Positions 6,431 to 15,800 of a stretch of 24,896 nt of DNA are shown here, one piece after another. The translations under genes were made by a program, and so were the position numbers. Below the pieces are notes generated by a model. That model was not told the origin of the DNA. It made no database searches and worked only from the letters and a program-made list of their open reading frames with translations. How positions within the stretch are numbered: the first letter of the stretch is position 1; each line of letters starts with the position of its first letter. The DNA is from a virus. The stretch spans positions 1 to 24,896 of the IMG/VR virus record IMGVR_UViG_3300021076_000067; one strand, written 5' to 3'.

Positions 6431-7498
6431 TTATTTCAATACAACTGCGTTCGGCCAATACAACAAGCTCGAATTGGATACCAATTTTCTATTTACTGAT
6501 GTCGATTGCACAAAAATAGTATAATTTCCGTGATTACCTGGCGCCAGTTTGATTTCACCATAATCTGGTAGTCCTAGCAAATCCCTTGCTGATGGACCGC
6601 TATATACTGAATTTGATTTCTTATCCTTAATGCAAATTTGCTTATATTCCTGTATTGCTTCTGTCTTTGTCAACTCATAAAATGCTGTACCCTTTGACAT
6701 TGCATGGTTTTTTGGCAAATGGCGTTCAACAAAATCACGAATCTGAGAACCATTATCCTTGATTGTTACAGGCCAGATACTAATCTCTGGAGATATATCA
6801 ACAAGTGATTTCTTCACTTCTTTCAATGTCACTGTGCTCAAATCAGCATAAAATTTATCAGTGCTGGTTTTTCCAAGTGCCCTGGCACTATAATAACTAC
6901 CGACTGCGGAACGAGTTGCTTGTGTTGCAATCTGAACTCCGTGGTCTGTTTGGTCCCATTCCAAAATATTACCTTCTGGAATACCCAATTTTGATAATTC
7001 TCTTGCAGACCCACGTGGAACTCTGAATACAAATGTCCAACGATCGGTTGCTTGAAGTTCGCGAATTTTCTTTCCAATGGAAGCACCATTCCAGGTCTTT
7101 GAAGAATTTTCCTGACCGTCTGTAATAACCATTACTAAAAATGATACATTTATATCATTTGCATCAGGAACATCTTCTAACAATTGAATCAATTCACCGA
7201 CACTATCAAATAATGGCGTTGAATTTCCATCAGTATTATATTTTCCTTCTGCAATCGGCTTCAGCACATGAACATTTGAATTAATTACTTCACGTTCTAC
7301 CTTTGCTGGACGACCACTTCCACATTTTACAACACTGATAATCGTGTCTTGATTATTTTGAGTTGCGGCTTCCTGAATTGCTGCAATGTTATCATTGTAA
7401 TCCCTTGCTGCTGCACGAGCAATCATTGTCATTGAACCACTATGATCACGGCTAATACCAATATAGTTTTTCATTGGTGCCGAAGTTTCTTTATTCAT
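6431..7498 (-). CDS. VWA (von Willebrand factor A) domain protein
   Basis: The 355 aa soluble protein has the full MIDAS metal-site pattern: DHSGS (D18-S-G-S), the TPLFD threonine motif near residue 94 and ITDGQE with D127. These define a VWA fold that binds a divalent cation and usually mediates protein-protein contacts. The C-terminal ~150 residues are unassigned (LLGLPDYGEIKLAPGNHGNYTIFVQS). Such proteins occur in large phages and in tellurium-resistance or defence-like loci; the target here is unknown. ATG 7498 follows AAGGATG. It diverges from the small PDZ operon. Confidence 0.8.
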   Translation of the reverse strand: MNKETSAPMKNYIGISRDHSGSMTMIARAAARDYNDNIAAIQEAATQNNQDTIISVVKCGSGRPAKVEREVINSNVHVLKPIAEGKYNTDGNSTPLFDSVGELIQLLEDVPDANDINVSFLVMVITDGQENSSKTWNGASIGKKIRELQATDRWTFVFRVPRGSARELSKLGIPEGNILEWDQTDHGVQIATQATRSAVGSYYSARALGKTSTDKFYADLSTVTLKEVKKSLVDISPEISIWPVTIKDNGSQIRDFVERHLPKNHAMSKGTAFYELTKTEAIQEYKQICIKDKKSNSVYSGPSARDLLGLPDYGEIKLAPGNHGNYTIFVQSTSVNRKLVSNSSLLYWPNAVVLK

Positions 7499-7522
7499 TT
7501 GACATCCTTAAAAATGATTTTT

Positions 7523-7530
7523 GATAAATA
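7523..7530 (+). promoter_or_regulatory. Late-promoter-like GATAAATA
   Basis: An exact GATAAATA lies 20 nt upstream of ATG 7550 in the divergent VWA/PDZ intergenic region. Confidence 0.55.
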
Positions 7531-7549
7531 ACAAAAAGAGGTATATAAA

Positions 7550-7705
7550 ATGATCAAACAATGTCCGACCAATCAAACTATATTATATAGCAGTTTTATA
7601 GCACAGGTCAAGAATACGTATAAACCAGGGTCATACTCACCACATCAGCCACCGTTTCCATATCCAATTTATATGCCATATTCAGTAACACAAAATATAA
7701 TATAA
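7550..7705 (+). CDS. Small Pro/Tyr-rich peptide, 51 aa
   Basis: ATG 7550 follows AGAGG with good spacing. The product (M-I-K-Q-C-P-T-N-Q; later SPHQPPFPYPIYMPY) is rich in Pro and Tyr and unrecognised. Its stop overlaps the next start in TAATG, so translation of the PDZ gene is probably coupled to it. Confidence 0.6.
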   Translation: MIKQCPTNQTILYSSFIAQVKNTYKPGSYSPHQPPFPYPIYMPYSVTQNII

Positions 7706-8097
7706 TGAAATTTAAATTTGTAATATTATCATTATCGATACATATCATAAGTTTTTATGTATTCAATATAAGTATGATTAAAACAAATGAATTATCTAGG
7801 CAACCTGATATTCCAATTTCATCTAAAATTACACCAGTCACTTTAATACCATCATCTACTTTAACTAATCACTCTTGCTTAAAATCATACAATGGAATTG
7901 GATTAACTTTTGATCCATCAACTAATACCATTATCGATGTTCCTGACCAATTACCAGCATTTATTGCTGGTATCAGAATAGGCGATGTTATTATTCAGCC
8001 ATGGATTTATTCATCAAATTCAATACAAATAAAAGTTCAAAGATATGATAAGATCTTTAAATTTACTATACCACAATCAAAAATCTGTTATAATTAA
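7705..8097 (+). CDS. Membrane-anchored PDZ-domain protein, 130 aa
   Basis: Residues 5-22 form a hydrophobic signal anchor (FVILSLSIHIISFYVFNI). After a Ser/Pro/Thr linker, residues 60-128 resemble a PDZ domain: GIGL at 64-67 as the carboxylate-binding loop and PAFIAGIRIGDVI at 84-96, like the common SPAxxAGLKxGDxI of bacterial PDZ domains. No protease domain is fused to it. It may bind C-terminal peptides in the periplasm or at the inner membrane; the phage role is unknown. It is coupled to the 51 aa ORF by TAATG. Confidence 0.7.
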   Translation: MKFKFVILSLSIHIISFYVFNISMIKTNELSRQPDIPISSKITPVTLIPSSTLTNHSCLKSYNGIGLTFDPSTNTIIDVPDQLPAFIAGIRIGDVIIQPWIYSSNSIQIKVQRYDKIFKFTIPQSKICYN

Positions 8098-8188
8098 TTT
8101 TTAAAGGTATTTCTTGAAATAAAATAACTTTAAAAATTGTCATTGAAAATTATTATGGTTAAGACCAGTTTTAGTCTCCAATGACAAT
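8096..8188 (+). ncRNA. Structured 3' region (nested inverted repeats)
   Basis: AATTTTTAAAG (8096-8106) is complementary to 8128-8138, and ATTGTCATTG (8136-8145) to CAATGACAAT (8179-8188), the latter around a smaller AGAC/GTCT hairpin. The element lies between the PDZ gene and a terminator. It may be a 3'-UTR structure or a small RNA. Confidence 0.35.
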
Positions 8189-8227
8189 CCACATTTCCCA
8201 AGTTGTTAAAGATCTACGCCAAAATAA

Positions 8228-8258
8228 AAGCCACCTCGTTTTGGGTGGCTTCCTTTTT
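8228..8258 (+). terminator. Rho-independent terminator
   Basis: The 8-bp stem AAGCCACC/GGTGGCTT with loop TCGTTTTG is followed by CCTTTTT on the plus strand. On the minus strand it is followed by TTATTTT, so it may work both ways and also close the leftward operon ending at 8281. Confidence 0.8.
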
Positions 8259-8280
8259 AAAAATATTCTAATAAATTAAA

Positions 8281-8409
8281 TTATATCGGAATTCCTATAA
8301 AAGGAAGCATATTTGGCGGTGTATTATCAAATCGATAATCGCAGGCCTCACTTACCCAGGCTTTGGGTAAATTACAGAGACTATTTTCTGAAATTATCAT
8401 TTTCGACAT
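8281..8409 (-). CDS. Small hypothetical protein, 42 aa
   Basis: ATG 8409 is preceded by AAAGGTG at good spacing. The product (M-S-K-M-I-I-S-E-N-S-L-C; later TPPNMLPFIGIPI) is unrecognised. It is the last gene of the leftward block after the giant fibre and ends 23 bp from the terminator stem. Confidence 0.55.
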   Translation of the reverse strand: MSKMIISENSLCNLPKAWVSEACDYRFDNTPPNMLPFIGIPI

Positions 8410-8471
8410 TATTACTACACCTTTAATATGCTATTATATATTGTATTTATCATCTTGTCAAATTTTCCACG

Positions 8472-8549
8472 CTATTTCAAAATAATAAAGGCAATTACAA
8501 TTAAAAGAATTGCTACTAAAATTGCCTCTATTATTCGTAACAATTTCAT
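8472..8549 (-). CDS. Single-span membrane micropeptide, 25 aa
   Basis: M-K-L-L-R-I-I-E followed by a hydrophobic stretch (AILVAILLIVIAFIILK). The ATG lies 9 nt after the stop of the previous gene. The ribosome site is weak, so this is tentative. Confidence 0.4.
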   Translation of the reverse strand: MKLLRIIEAILVAILLIVIAFIILK

Positions 8550-8558
8550 TTATTGATT

Positions 8559-9179
8559 TTATTTCTTATTTTCTAATAATATATTTTTACTACTCAATAA
8601 ATTTAAACCATCTAATGTAGATGTTATTGTCTGCATCTTTGAAGTAATCGCTTGTATGTGCGGAGCTATGACTTTATTAAAATCTGGATGGCATCTCATG
8701 GTATTCAAATGGTCCTGAGGAATACTTCCCTGAGTAACTAAAAAATTTTCAGCTCTAGTCATTAATTCACCTAGCCATTCCTCTTGCTGACATGCTTCGG
8801 TTGCTTCCAATAATGGTAAATGCGAATATTTTCTCATTGGTTCTAGTTCATCCATTATTTGATTAATAGTAGCCAATTCACCGTGAGCAGCCTTTAAATT
8901 TAATTCCCAAATTTCAACATCAGCATTAGCTTCTATAATATCAGCCTGTGCTTCTATTCTTTGAGACTTTGTGGAAGATAAATCTTCCAATATTTCTTCT
9001 GCGGCGGCAATCTTTGCTTCGCGTCTTAGTTTTTGAACTTCAGCGTGGCGAATCTTACCTTCGATATCTATCTTTTGTGAATACATAAGGCACCAAGCAC
9101 CATCCGGTGTCTTACAATCACCTGCAAGGTAATATCTTAATTGAAAATCTGAATTTTGGCGATGTGGTTTTGAGTTAAT
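8559..9179 (-). CDS. Coiled-coil hypothetical protein, paralogue B, probable ATT start
   Basis: Homology to the neighbouring paralogue continues upstream of the first ATG (9086): N-S-K-P-H-R-Q-N-S-D-F-Q-L-R-Y-Y, then DCKTPDGAW. The only start-like codon at the matching point is ATT at 9179, seven bases after a perfect AGGAG, so I extend the gene to 206 aa with an ATT start. The middle is a long charged helix (KIRHAEVQKLRREAKIAAAEE). The conserved part IMDELEPMRKYSHLPLLEATEA is followed by TRAENFL. The function is unknown. Its position just after the giant fibre gene and the late promoter copy suggests a late virion or fibre-assembly role (inference). Confidence 0.7.
   Translation of the reverse strand: MNSKPHRQNSDFQLRYYLAGDCKTPDGAWCLMYSQKIDIEGKIRHAEVQKLRREAKIAAAEEILEDLSSTKSQRIEAQADIIEANADVEIWELNLKAAHGELATINQIMDELEPMRKYSHLPLLEATEACQQEEWLGELMTRAENFLVTQGSIPQDHLNTMRCHPDFNKVIAPHIQAITSKMQTITSTLDGLNLLSSKNILLENKK
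8775..8866. repeat. 92-bp identical segment, copy in paralogue B
   Basis: This segment is identical to 9420-9511, although the two paralogous genes differ widely on both sides, which suggests recent gene conversion or strong constraint. Confidence 0.9.
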
Positions 9180-9215
9180 TTTAATTCTCCTAGTTAAAGT
9201 AATTAAATATATACT

Positions 9216-9824
9216 TTATTTATCATTTGTGATAGACGGAATTGTTAATTTTTCTGCTAATGATAAAGATTGATTGCTTATATGATTGTTTAATAATTCA
9301 ATATACGGTGCGATTTCTTTTATAAAATCTGGATGATTTCTCATAAATCTGAGTTCGTCGGCAGGAATTGATCCTTGAGACAACAAGAAATTCTCAGCTC
9401 TAGTCATTAATTCAAGTTTCCATTCCTCTTGCTGACATGCTTCGGTTGCTTCCAATAATGGTAAATGCGAATATTTTCTCATTGGTTCTAGTTCATCCAT
9501 TATTTGATTAACAGTATTTAATTCTTGTTTGGCAGCTTCATAATTTAATTCCCATAAATGGATACTTGCATTAAGTTCCATCATATCGGCTTCGGATTTA
9601 AGTTTATCAATTTTATTACATAATTTGTCATTTAACACTAATTCTATTTCAAGAATCCTTATGTCTCGTCTTAATTTTTGAACTTCACAATGTTTTATTT
9701 TATTTTCTAAATCAATTTTTTGATTATACAAAATTGACCAGGCGCCATCGGGTGTCTTGCAGTCACCTGCAATAAAATAGCGCAATTGAAAATCTGAATT
9801 TTGGCGATGAGGTTTTGATACCAT
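9216..9824 (-). CDS. Coiled-coil hypothetical protein, paralogue A
   Basis: The 202 aa product starts M-V-S-K-P-H-R-Q-N-S-D-F at ATG 9824, with AAAGG before it. It has the same layout as its neighbour: a conserved N-terminal patch with DCKTPDGAW, a long charged helical middle (KIKHCEVQKLRRDIRILEIE), the shared motif MDELEPMRKYSHLPLLEATEA and TRAENFLLSQGSIP. I recognise no family. A GATAAATA lies 27 nt upstream. The two genes form a tandem pair behind the tail fibre gene. Confidence 0.75.
   Translation of the reverse strand: MVSKPHRQNSDFQLRYFIAGDCKTPDGAWSILYNQKIDLENKIKHCEVQKLRRDIRILEIELVLNDKLCNKIDKLKSEADMMELNASIHLWELNYEAAKQELNTVNQIMDELEPMRKYSHLPLLEATEACQQEEWKLELMTRAENFLLSQGSIPADELRFMRNHPDFIKEIAPYIELLNNHISNQSLSLAEKLTIPSITNDK
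9217..9224 (-). promoter_or_regulatory. Late-promoter-like GATAAATA
   Basis: It lies about 37 nt upstream of the proposed ATT start of paralogue B and overlaps the stop codon of paralogue A. Confidence 0.5.
9420..9511. repeat. 92-bp identical segment, copy in paralogue A
   Basis: Partner of 8775-8866; it encodes the shared MDELEPMRKYSHLPLLEATEA region. Confidence 0.9.
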
Positions 9825-9851
9825 ACATTATTACCTTTACAATAATGTATG

Positions 9852-9859
9852 TATTTATC
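9852..9859 (-). promoter_or_regulatory. Late-promoter-like GATAAATA
   Basis: An exact copy 27 nt upstream of ATG 9824, just beyond the stop of the giant fibre gene. Confidence 0.55.
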
Positions 9860-9867
9860 TCACTAGT

Positions 9868-12800
9868 TCACGCATGGTTTATAGTGAACCTATAACCTTC
9901 GAGTGTCACCCAGTCTGAGACAGACGCAATCTGTAAGGTAATAGACAAATTTTGTGCAGAAGATGTGTCTATTGATCCAACTGTCTGAGTTGCTGCGGTG
10001 CCGGCCAACGCCTCCAGTGTATGAAGTAGATAATGTTACATTTACATTTTGAGCACCGCGATTAGCAATTGTGCCCCTGGCTGAGTATAGTGTTGTTGAT
10101 GTACTACTTTGTGTCCAATAAGTCTGTGATCCTAATTTAACTGTATAAGTTTTTGCGGCACCACTATTATCATTTTGACTTGAAAACAACCAATCAACTT
10201 GTCCATTTGCACCCATTGATCCGCCAGGCATTGATATTGATATTGCTGTAATAGCTGTAAGAACCTGAGTATATGCACCAGGACCTGTGGTAGAGAACGC
10301 AGTTGTGGTTCCGGCGACCGGAGTTCCACTTGTATAAGTTGAATTATAAATTGTTCCTGCTGTTGTGCTTGAAGGAACTGTCCAATACCAGCCTGCAGAA
10401 CTACCAGATGAAATTGCATTTGCTGGAAAATAAAAATATGCGCCGGTAGAATATATAGCAGGTAACGCAGTAATATTAATTAATGCTCCGTTATTTCCAA
10501 TAGACCCACTTGATGGAATCACAAACAATATTGCAGATTGTGATAGATTATATGGTAATACTGTGCCATTTGAACTTACATTACCACTTATTACAGCATT
10601 ACCGGTTACATCTAATGCATCGACTGGCGCAGTTGTCGAACCAATTGCTACATTTCCTGCAAATGCATTATTTGCTGTCCCTGAAGAATAAATATTCCAT
10701 TTATTTGTTCCCGATGATATCTGTGACTGAATACCATAATTATTCGTACCAACTGTTTGATCAGAAATACTAATACCAATTGCACTCGTTGCTGTAGAAC
10801 CTGATCCAAGTGATGCAGAATTTATGTATAATCCATACAATCCACTGACGTTAAATGAGGCGGCAGCGGTTTGCGGAGCAGCATTGAACGCTATAATACT
10901 AGATGTAGCAGAGGATGTTCCTACAGGATTGCTATAAACCCCATTTTGGGATCCACTAGATAATGCTCCAGAACCCTGAGCAGAAAAAAGAGCATTTGTT
11001 GCCGCAGATACTGATCCACACCCTAATAATCCAGTATGATTAGTAGTACCTGTAACGGTTAGTGCTCCAGTAAATTTAGTGCCACCGGTTACTTGTAGTT
11101 GATTAGTTCCATCATCGGTGGTCGTTCCTAACAATAAATGACCAGCCAGTGAATTTACCCCTGTATTTAACTGCCATATACCTCTTCTAGTTGTTACAGT
11201 TCCACCAGTATTATCGGCAGCGAGATATATATCATACATTGTGCCAACAGTGCCAGTCTTATAATACGGTTGAACTGCTATACCATATGCTGTAGTGGTA
11301 GTCGGAGTAGATGCATCAAAATTATAATTACCATATGAAATATTAGCACCGTATAATGTGCTCAACGTACCTGTGTCGCCAGTATTTACTTGATTTCTTA
11401 ATGAATTTACTTGTAATCCTCTCCAATATCCAGTATTAGATACACCTGTAGAAATAATACCATATGCACTACCAGTTAAACCAACTGCATAATATGCACC
11501 ATTGGTGTTAGCTGTTCCTGTATTTGTTGCATTTATTGATGGATTCCCTGTAGAATCATTCGTGAGTGAATAGGCCGATGTTATATTAGATCCAACTTTA
11601 ATTGTGCTTGAAAAATAAGCAGTGCCAGTAACTTGAAGTTTATCTACTCCGTTATCTGAAGTCGAAGCTATTAATATATTACCAGTGCTTGAATTAATAG
11701 TTAATCTTGAAGCCGAATTTACGATGTCATAAATTGAAAAATTAGTAGCGCCAGCAGTCCCCAACAGTCCTTCCAACCAATTCGATGTGCCAGCATCATT
11801 TATATATCTAGTATTACCGCCTTGACCGGATGTTGCGTTACCTGCTTGAAAAATATATGCAGTTTGAATTTGAGTTCCGCTAGTAGCGGCATTCGTTATA
11901 GTTCCAGTAAAGGTTTGAGTTCCTGTAAATGTCTGCGCACCAGAACTTATTGCTAATGTTCCAGAGGTTGGCAATGTAACAGAAGTAGTTGCGGTAGTTG
12001 TCAACGTAGTCGCAAAAGCTCCGGACGTAGTTAAATTTCCGCCTAAGGTTATTGTTTTTCCTGTATTTGCTACACCAGTTCCACCATACTGACCCGCTAT
12101 AAGAGAGCCACCCCATGTACCTGTGCTAATAGTTCCTAAAGTTGTGATACTCGAACTGCCTGCTATAGGTGATATACCGCTTCCAACAAGATCATTAGAG
12201 GCAAGTAGTACATTTGTCCCATCACAAATTAATTCTTGTGTTTTACCTTGTGTAACTAAAATCCCTGTACCTGTATTTGATTTGACAGTAAGAGTAAAAG
12301 CGCCTGTTGTGCTATTTTCTACAATAAATGTCTTTGCAGTATTCGCAGCCAATAGAACATTTATATTACCAGTTAATGCACCAGTAAATGTAAATATTTG
12401 AGCTGCGGATTGTGCAGCAGTCAAGGTGACATTTGAACTACCTGCTACAGATATTGACTGATTACCATTTACAGCAGTTTGAACAAAAGAGGTTGTGGCT
12501 ATGTTAGCAGAATTATCTGTTTGAGCTGGAGTTATACCTACAGACACTGCGCCTGTTGATGAATTAATGGTTAATCTTGACGCCGAATTTACGAGGTCAT
12601 AAATTGAAAAATTAGTAGCGCCAGCAGTCCCCAACAGTCCAGTTAGCCAGTTAGTTGCCCCGGCGTCATTTATATATCGAGTTTGACCACCAGTCGCAGT
12701 TCCAGTTTGGCCTGCAAACAAAAATTGGCCTGCAATGATTTGTCCACCAGCGGCGGCGCCATTCGTTATATTTCCAGTGAATGTCTGTGTTCCGGCAAAC

Positions 12801-15800
12801 GTCTGAGCAGCATCGGTCCTTGCAATAGTAGCATTTGTAGAAGGAAACGTCATTGTGGTGCTATCGGTTCCAGTTAATATAAGTGTATGATTAACTGTTA
12901 ATGTCTTACCAGCGGCAAGTGTTAATGTTCCGGTACCGGCTGTAATAGTATTGCCGTTAATAGAAGTTGCCGTAGCGGCACCAATATTCGGTGTAGTTAA
13001 GGAAGGCGATGTTGCCAGGACAATATTTCCTGAGCCAGTGGTTGTGTTACCTAAAGCAGTAACGGTTCCACTTGTTGGTAATGTTAATGTGGTAGCACCA
13101 GTAGTTGTTAATGTAGTCGAATATGCACCTGAAGTAGTAAATGCGCCAGCTAACGAAATAGGACTGCCATTTATATTTAGTGTACCATTAATATTAGTGG
13201 TTGTATTTCCTGCATTTCCTATAGTAATAGGAATAGCTGCTGCCTGGTCACCAATTTGAATATATCCATTTGTTCCAGATGAAGATGTTCCTGCTTTAAT
13301 TATAATATTTCCACCAGCACCGTGCTGCGGAGTCTGATCCGCCGATAACAGATATATTTCCGACACCGGCCGCCGGTGGCGCTACCGGTTATTATACTAA
13401 TGCTTCCGGCAGAGTAACTCGCTCCTCCATTTCCGGATTGCAAACTTATAGACGATCCACCTGTTGTGGTTATCGAATCAGGCACACCAGAATAATTTAA
13501 ACCACCAGTTCCATCAATATAAAATGTATTTAACTGTCCTAAACTGGTTACATTAAATGGATATGCTGTAGAACCGGCTACTGTAGCAACATTGAAAATG
13601 CTACATTTTTTTACGCTGCCGGATGTTGATGCCGCATCTTCGCCGACTTCAAACACAGAAGCGTGATTTGCAGCGGTTACATCAAAATGTCCCAATAGTT
13701 TCTGTGAAGTATCAACAGATGCCGTAACTGAATTACTTGTGACTGGTGCTGTCAACGCCGACCAGGAAGTTGTAGTCCCAGTGCTAATTAATGTTCCACC
13801 ACTTAGTGATAATCCTGATCCAACTGTAACAACTTGAGCGGTGCCGGCCGATCCAGATCCACCATATAATTGAGATATAACTGCTGCTGGTAACGCGGTA
13901 TTTATATTTGCAGTCGTTGCCAATGTTCCACTTGTTGGTAATGTCAACGTGGTAGCACCAGTAGCTGTTAATGTGGTTGAATATGCGCCAGAAGTAGTAA
14001 AATTACCACCCAATGATAAGGATGATCCATTTAATGTAAATGTATTAGCAATTAATCCATTAGCAAAATCTGCAGAACCACCAAAATATGATTGTGCTGT
14101 GCCTGGTGCATAGATAAAATATTTGGTAGATCCACTATTTAATAAACTATAGATACCAACGTCTAATATTGTCGATGTAGTATCTGGAATAGAAAATCCA
14201 ATAGTTGTTCCTACTGAGCCAGAACCCGTGGGTGCAATATATCCATAAGGAATGAAAGTATTAATAATACCATTATTTCCTGATGCTTGTATTAACGAAC
14301 CATAATAATCATTAATTGTTCCTGCATTATTTGGAGTGTCAATATTACAACCTACATATGTAGAAATTGATCCATTATTTGTGCTAATCTGACCATTTAA
14401 TGCATTTACAGTAGAAATGGTTCCTGCTACATTATCAATCTTCCCCTCGATACCTACTACTAATGGATATGTCTGTCCAGATGCATTCATCTGCATCCAG
14501 CCTAAAATACCAACTTGGTGTCCAGTATCGGTGCCTGTACTTGTTCCTGTGTAATTAACTATTCCAGTAATACCAACTTGAATTTGAGCTGATGGCGAGC
14601 CTGGACTAAATGTTGTAGTGCTCAATAAAGATTCAGTTACGCCACTTGTTAATGATGAATTTGTAAATGTCTGTGCAAATTGTGCATTCGATATAGTTTG
14701 TAATCCATTAAATGTATTAGCTCCAAGGGTAGCTAATGTTCCACTTGTTGGTAATGTTAATGTAGTAGCACCAGTAGTCGTTAATGTAGTTGAATATGCA
14801 CCTGATGTAGTTAGTGCTCCAGCTAACGAAATAGGATATCCACCTAAATTTAATGTTCCATTAATATTAGTGGTTGTATTTCCTGCATATCCAATTGTAG
14901 TTATAGTTGGTGTTGCTGCCACATTAATTAATACTGACCCATTTGTGCCAGAACCCGATGTGCCAGGTATAATATAAATATTACCTGCGGCGCCGCTTGA
15001 AGAATCATTGCCGCCTTGCAATGTAATACTTCCTACACTACCACCAGTAGCATTTCCAGTAGAAATAGAAACTGCACCACTGCTATTAGTTGCTCCACCT
15101 AATCCCGAAGTTAGCGAAATGGTTGAACCACCGGCCGCAGTAATGGAATCTGGTAAGCCTGTATAAGATAAATTACCAGTGTTTGAAACTTTAAATAATG
15201 CAGCCTGTCCCTGGACATTAATCTGGAATGGATGAGCAGTAGATGTCGATAATGTATTTAATTCAAGTATAATAGGTCGAACATTTGTAGCACCAGTTTT
15301 TGTTGACGCAACATCTTCTCCCAATGTGAATAATGACTGACTGCTTGATGCACTTGTATCGAAATGTCCTAATAATGCTTGAGAAGTGTCAACTGTGGCT
15401 GTAACTGAATTACTTGTTACAGGCGCAGTTAATGCAGACCAGGAAGTTGTAGTCCCAGTGCTAATTAATGTTCCACTAGTAAATGATAATCCAGATCCGA
15501 CAGTAACATTACTAAATCCACCAGCACTATTTCCATAAAGTATAGACGATCCACTTGTTGCTGGTGCATAGTCGGTGCCTGATAATGCAATAGTCAATGC
15601 ACCAGTGCCAGTTGTCGATTTTACTATTCCAGTAGATAATCCAGATGTGCCAGCACTGTAATCAGTTCCGGCTACAGCAAGTGATATTGCGGTTCCATTT
15701 CCTTTTATTACTCCATTGATAGTAGTTTCTAATGTAATAACCGGAGTTGTTGTTGGGGTTGCTACTGTTCCTGCAAATCCATTTGCTGTTGCTACGGATA

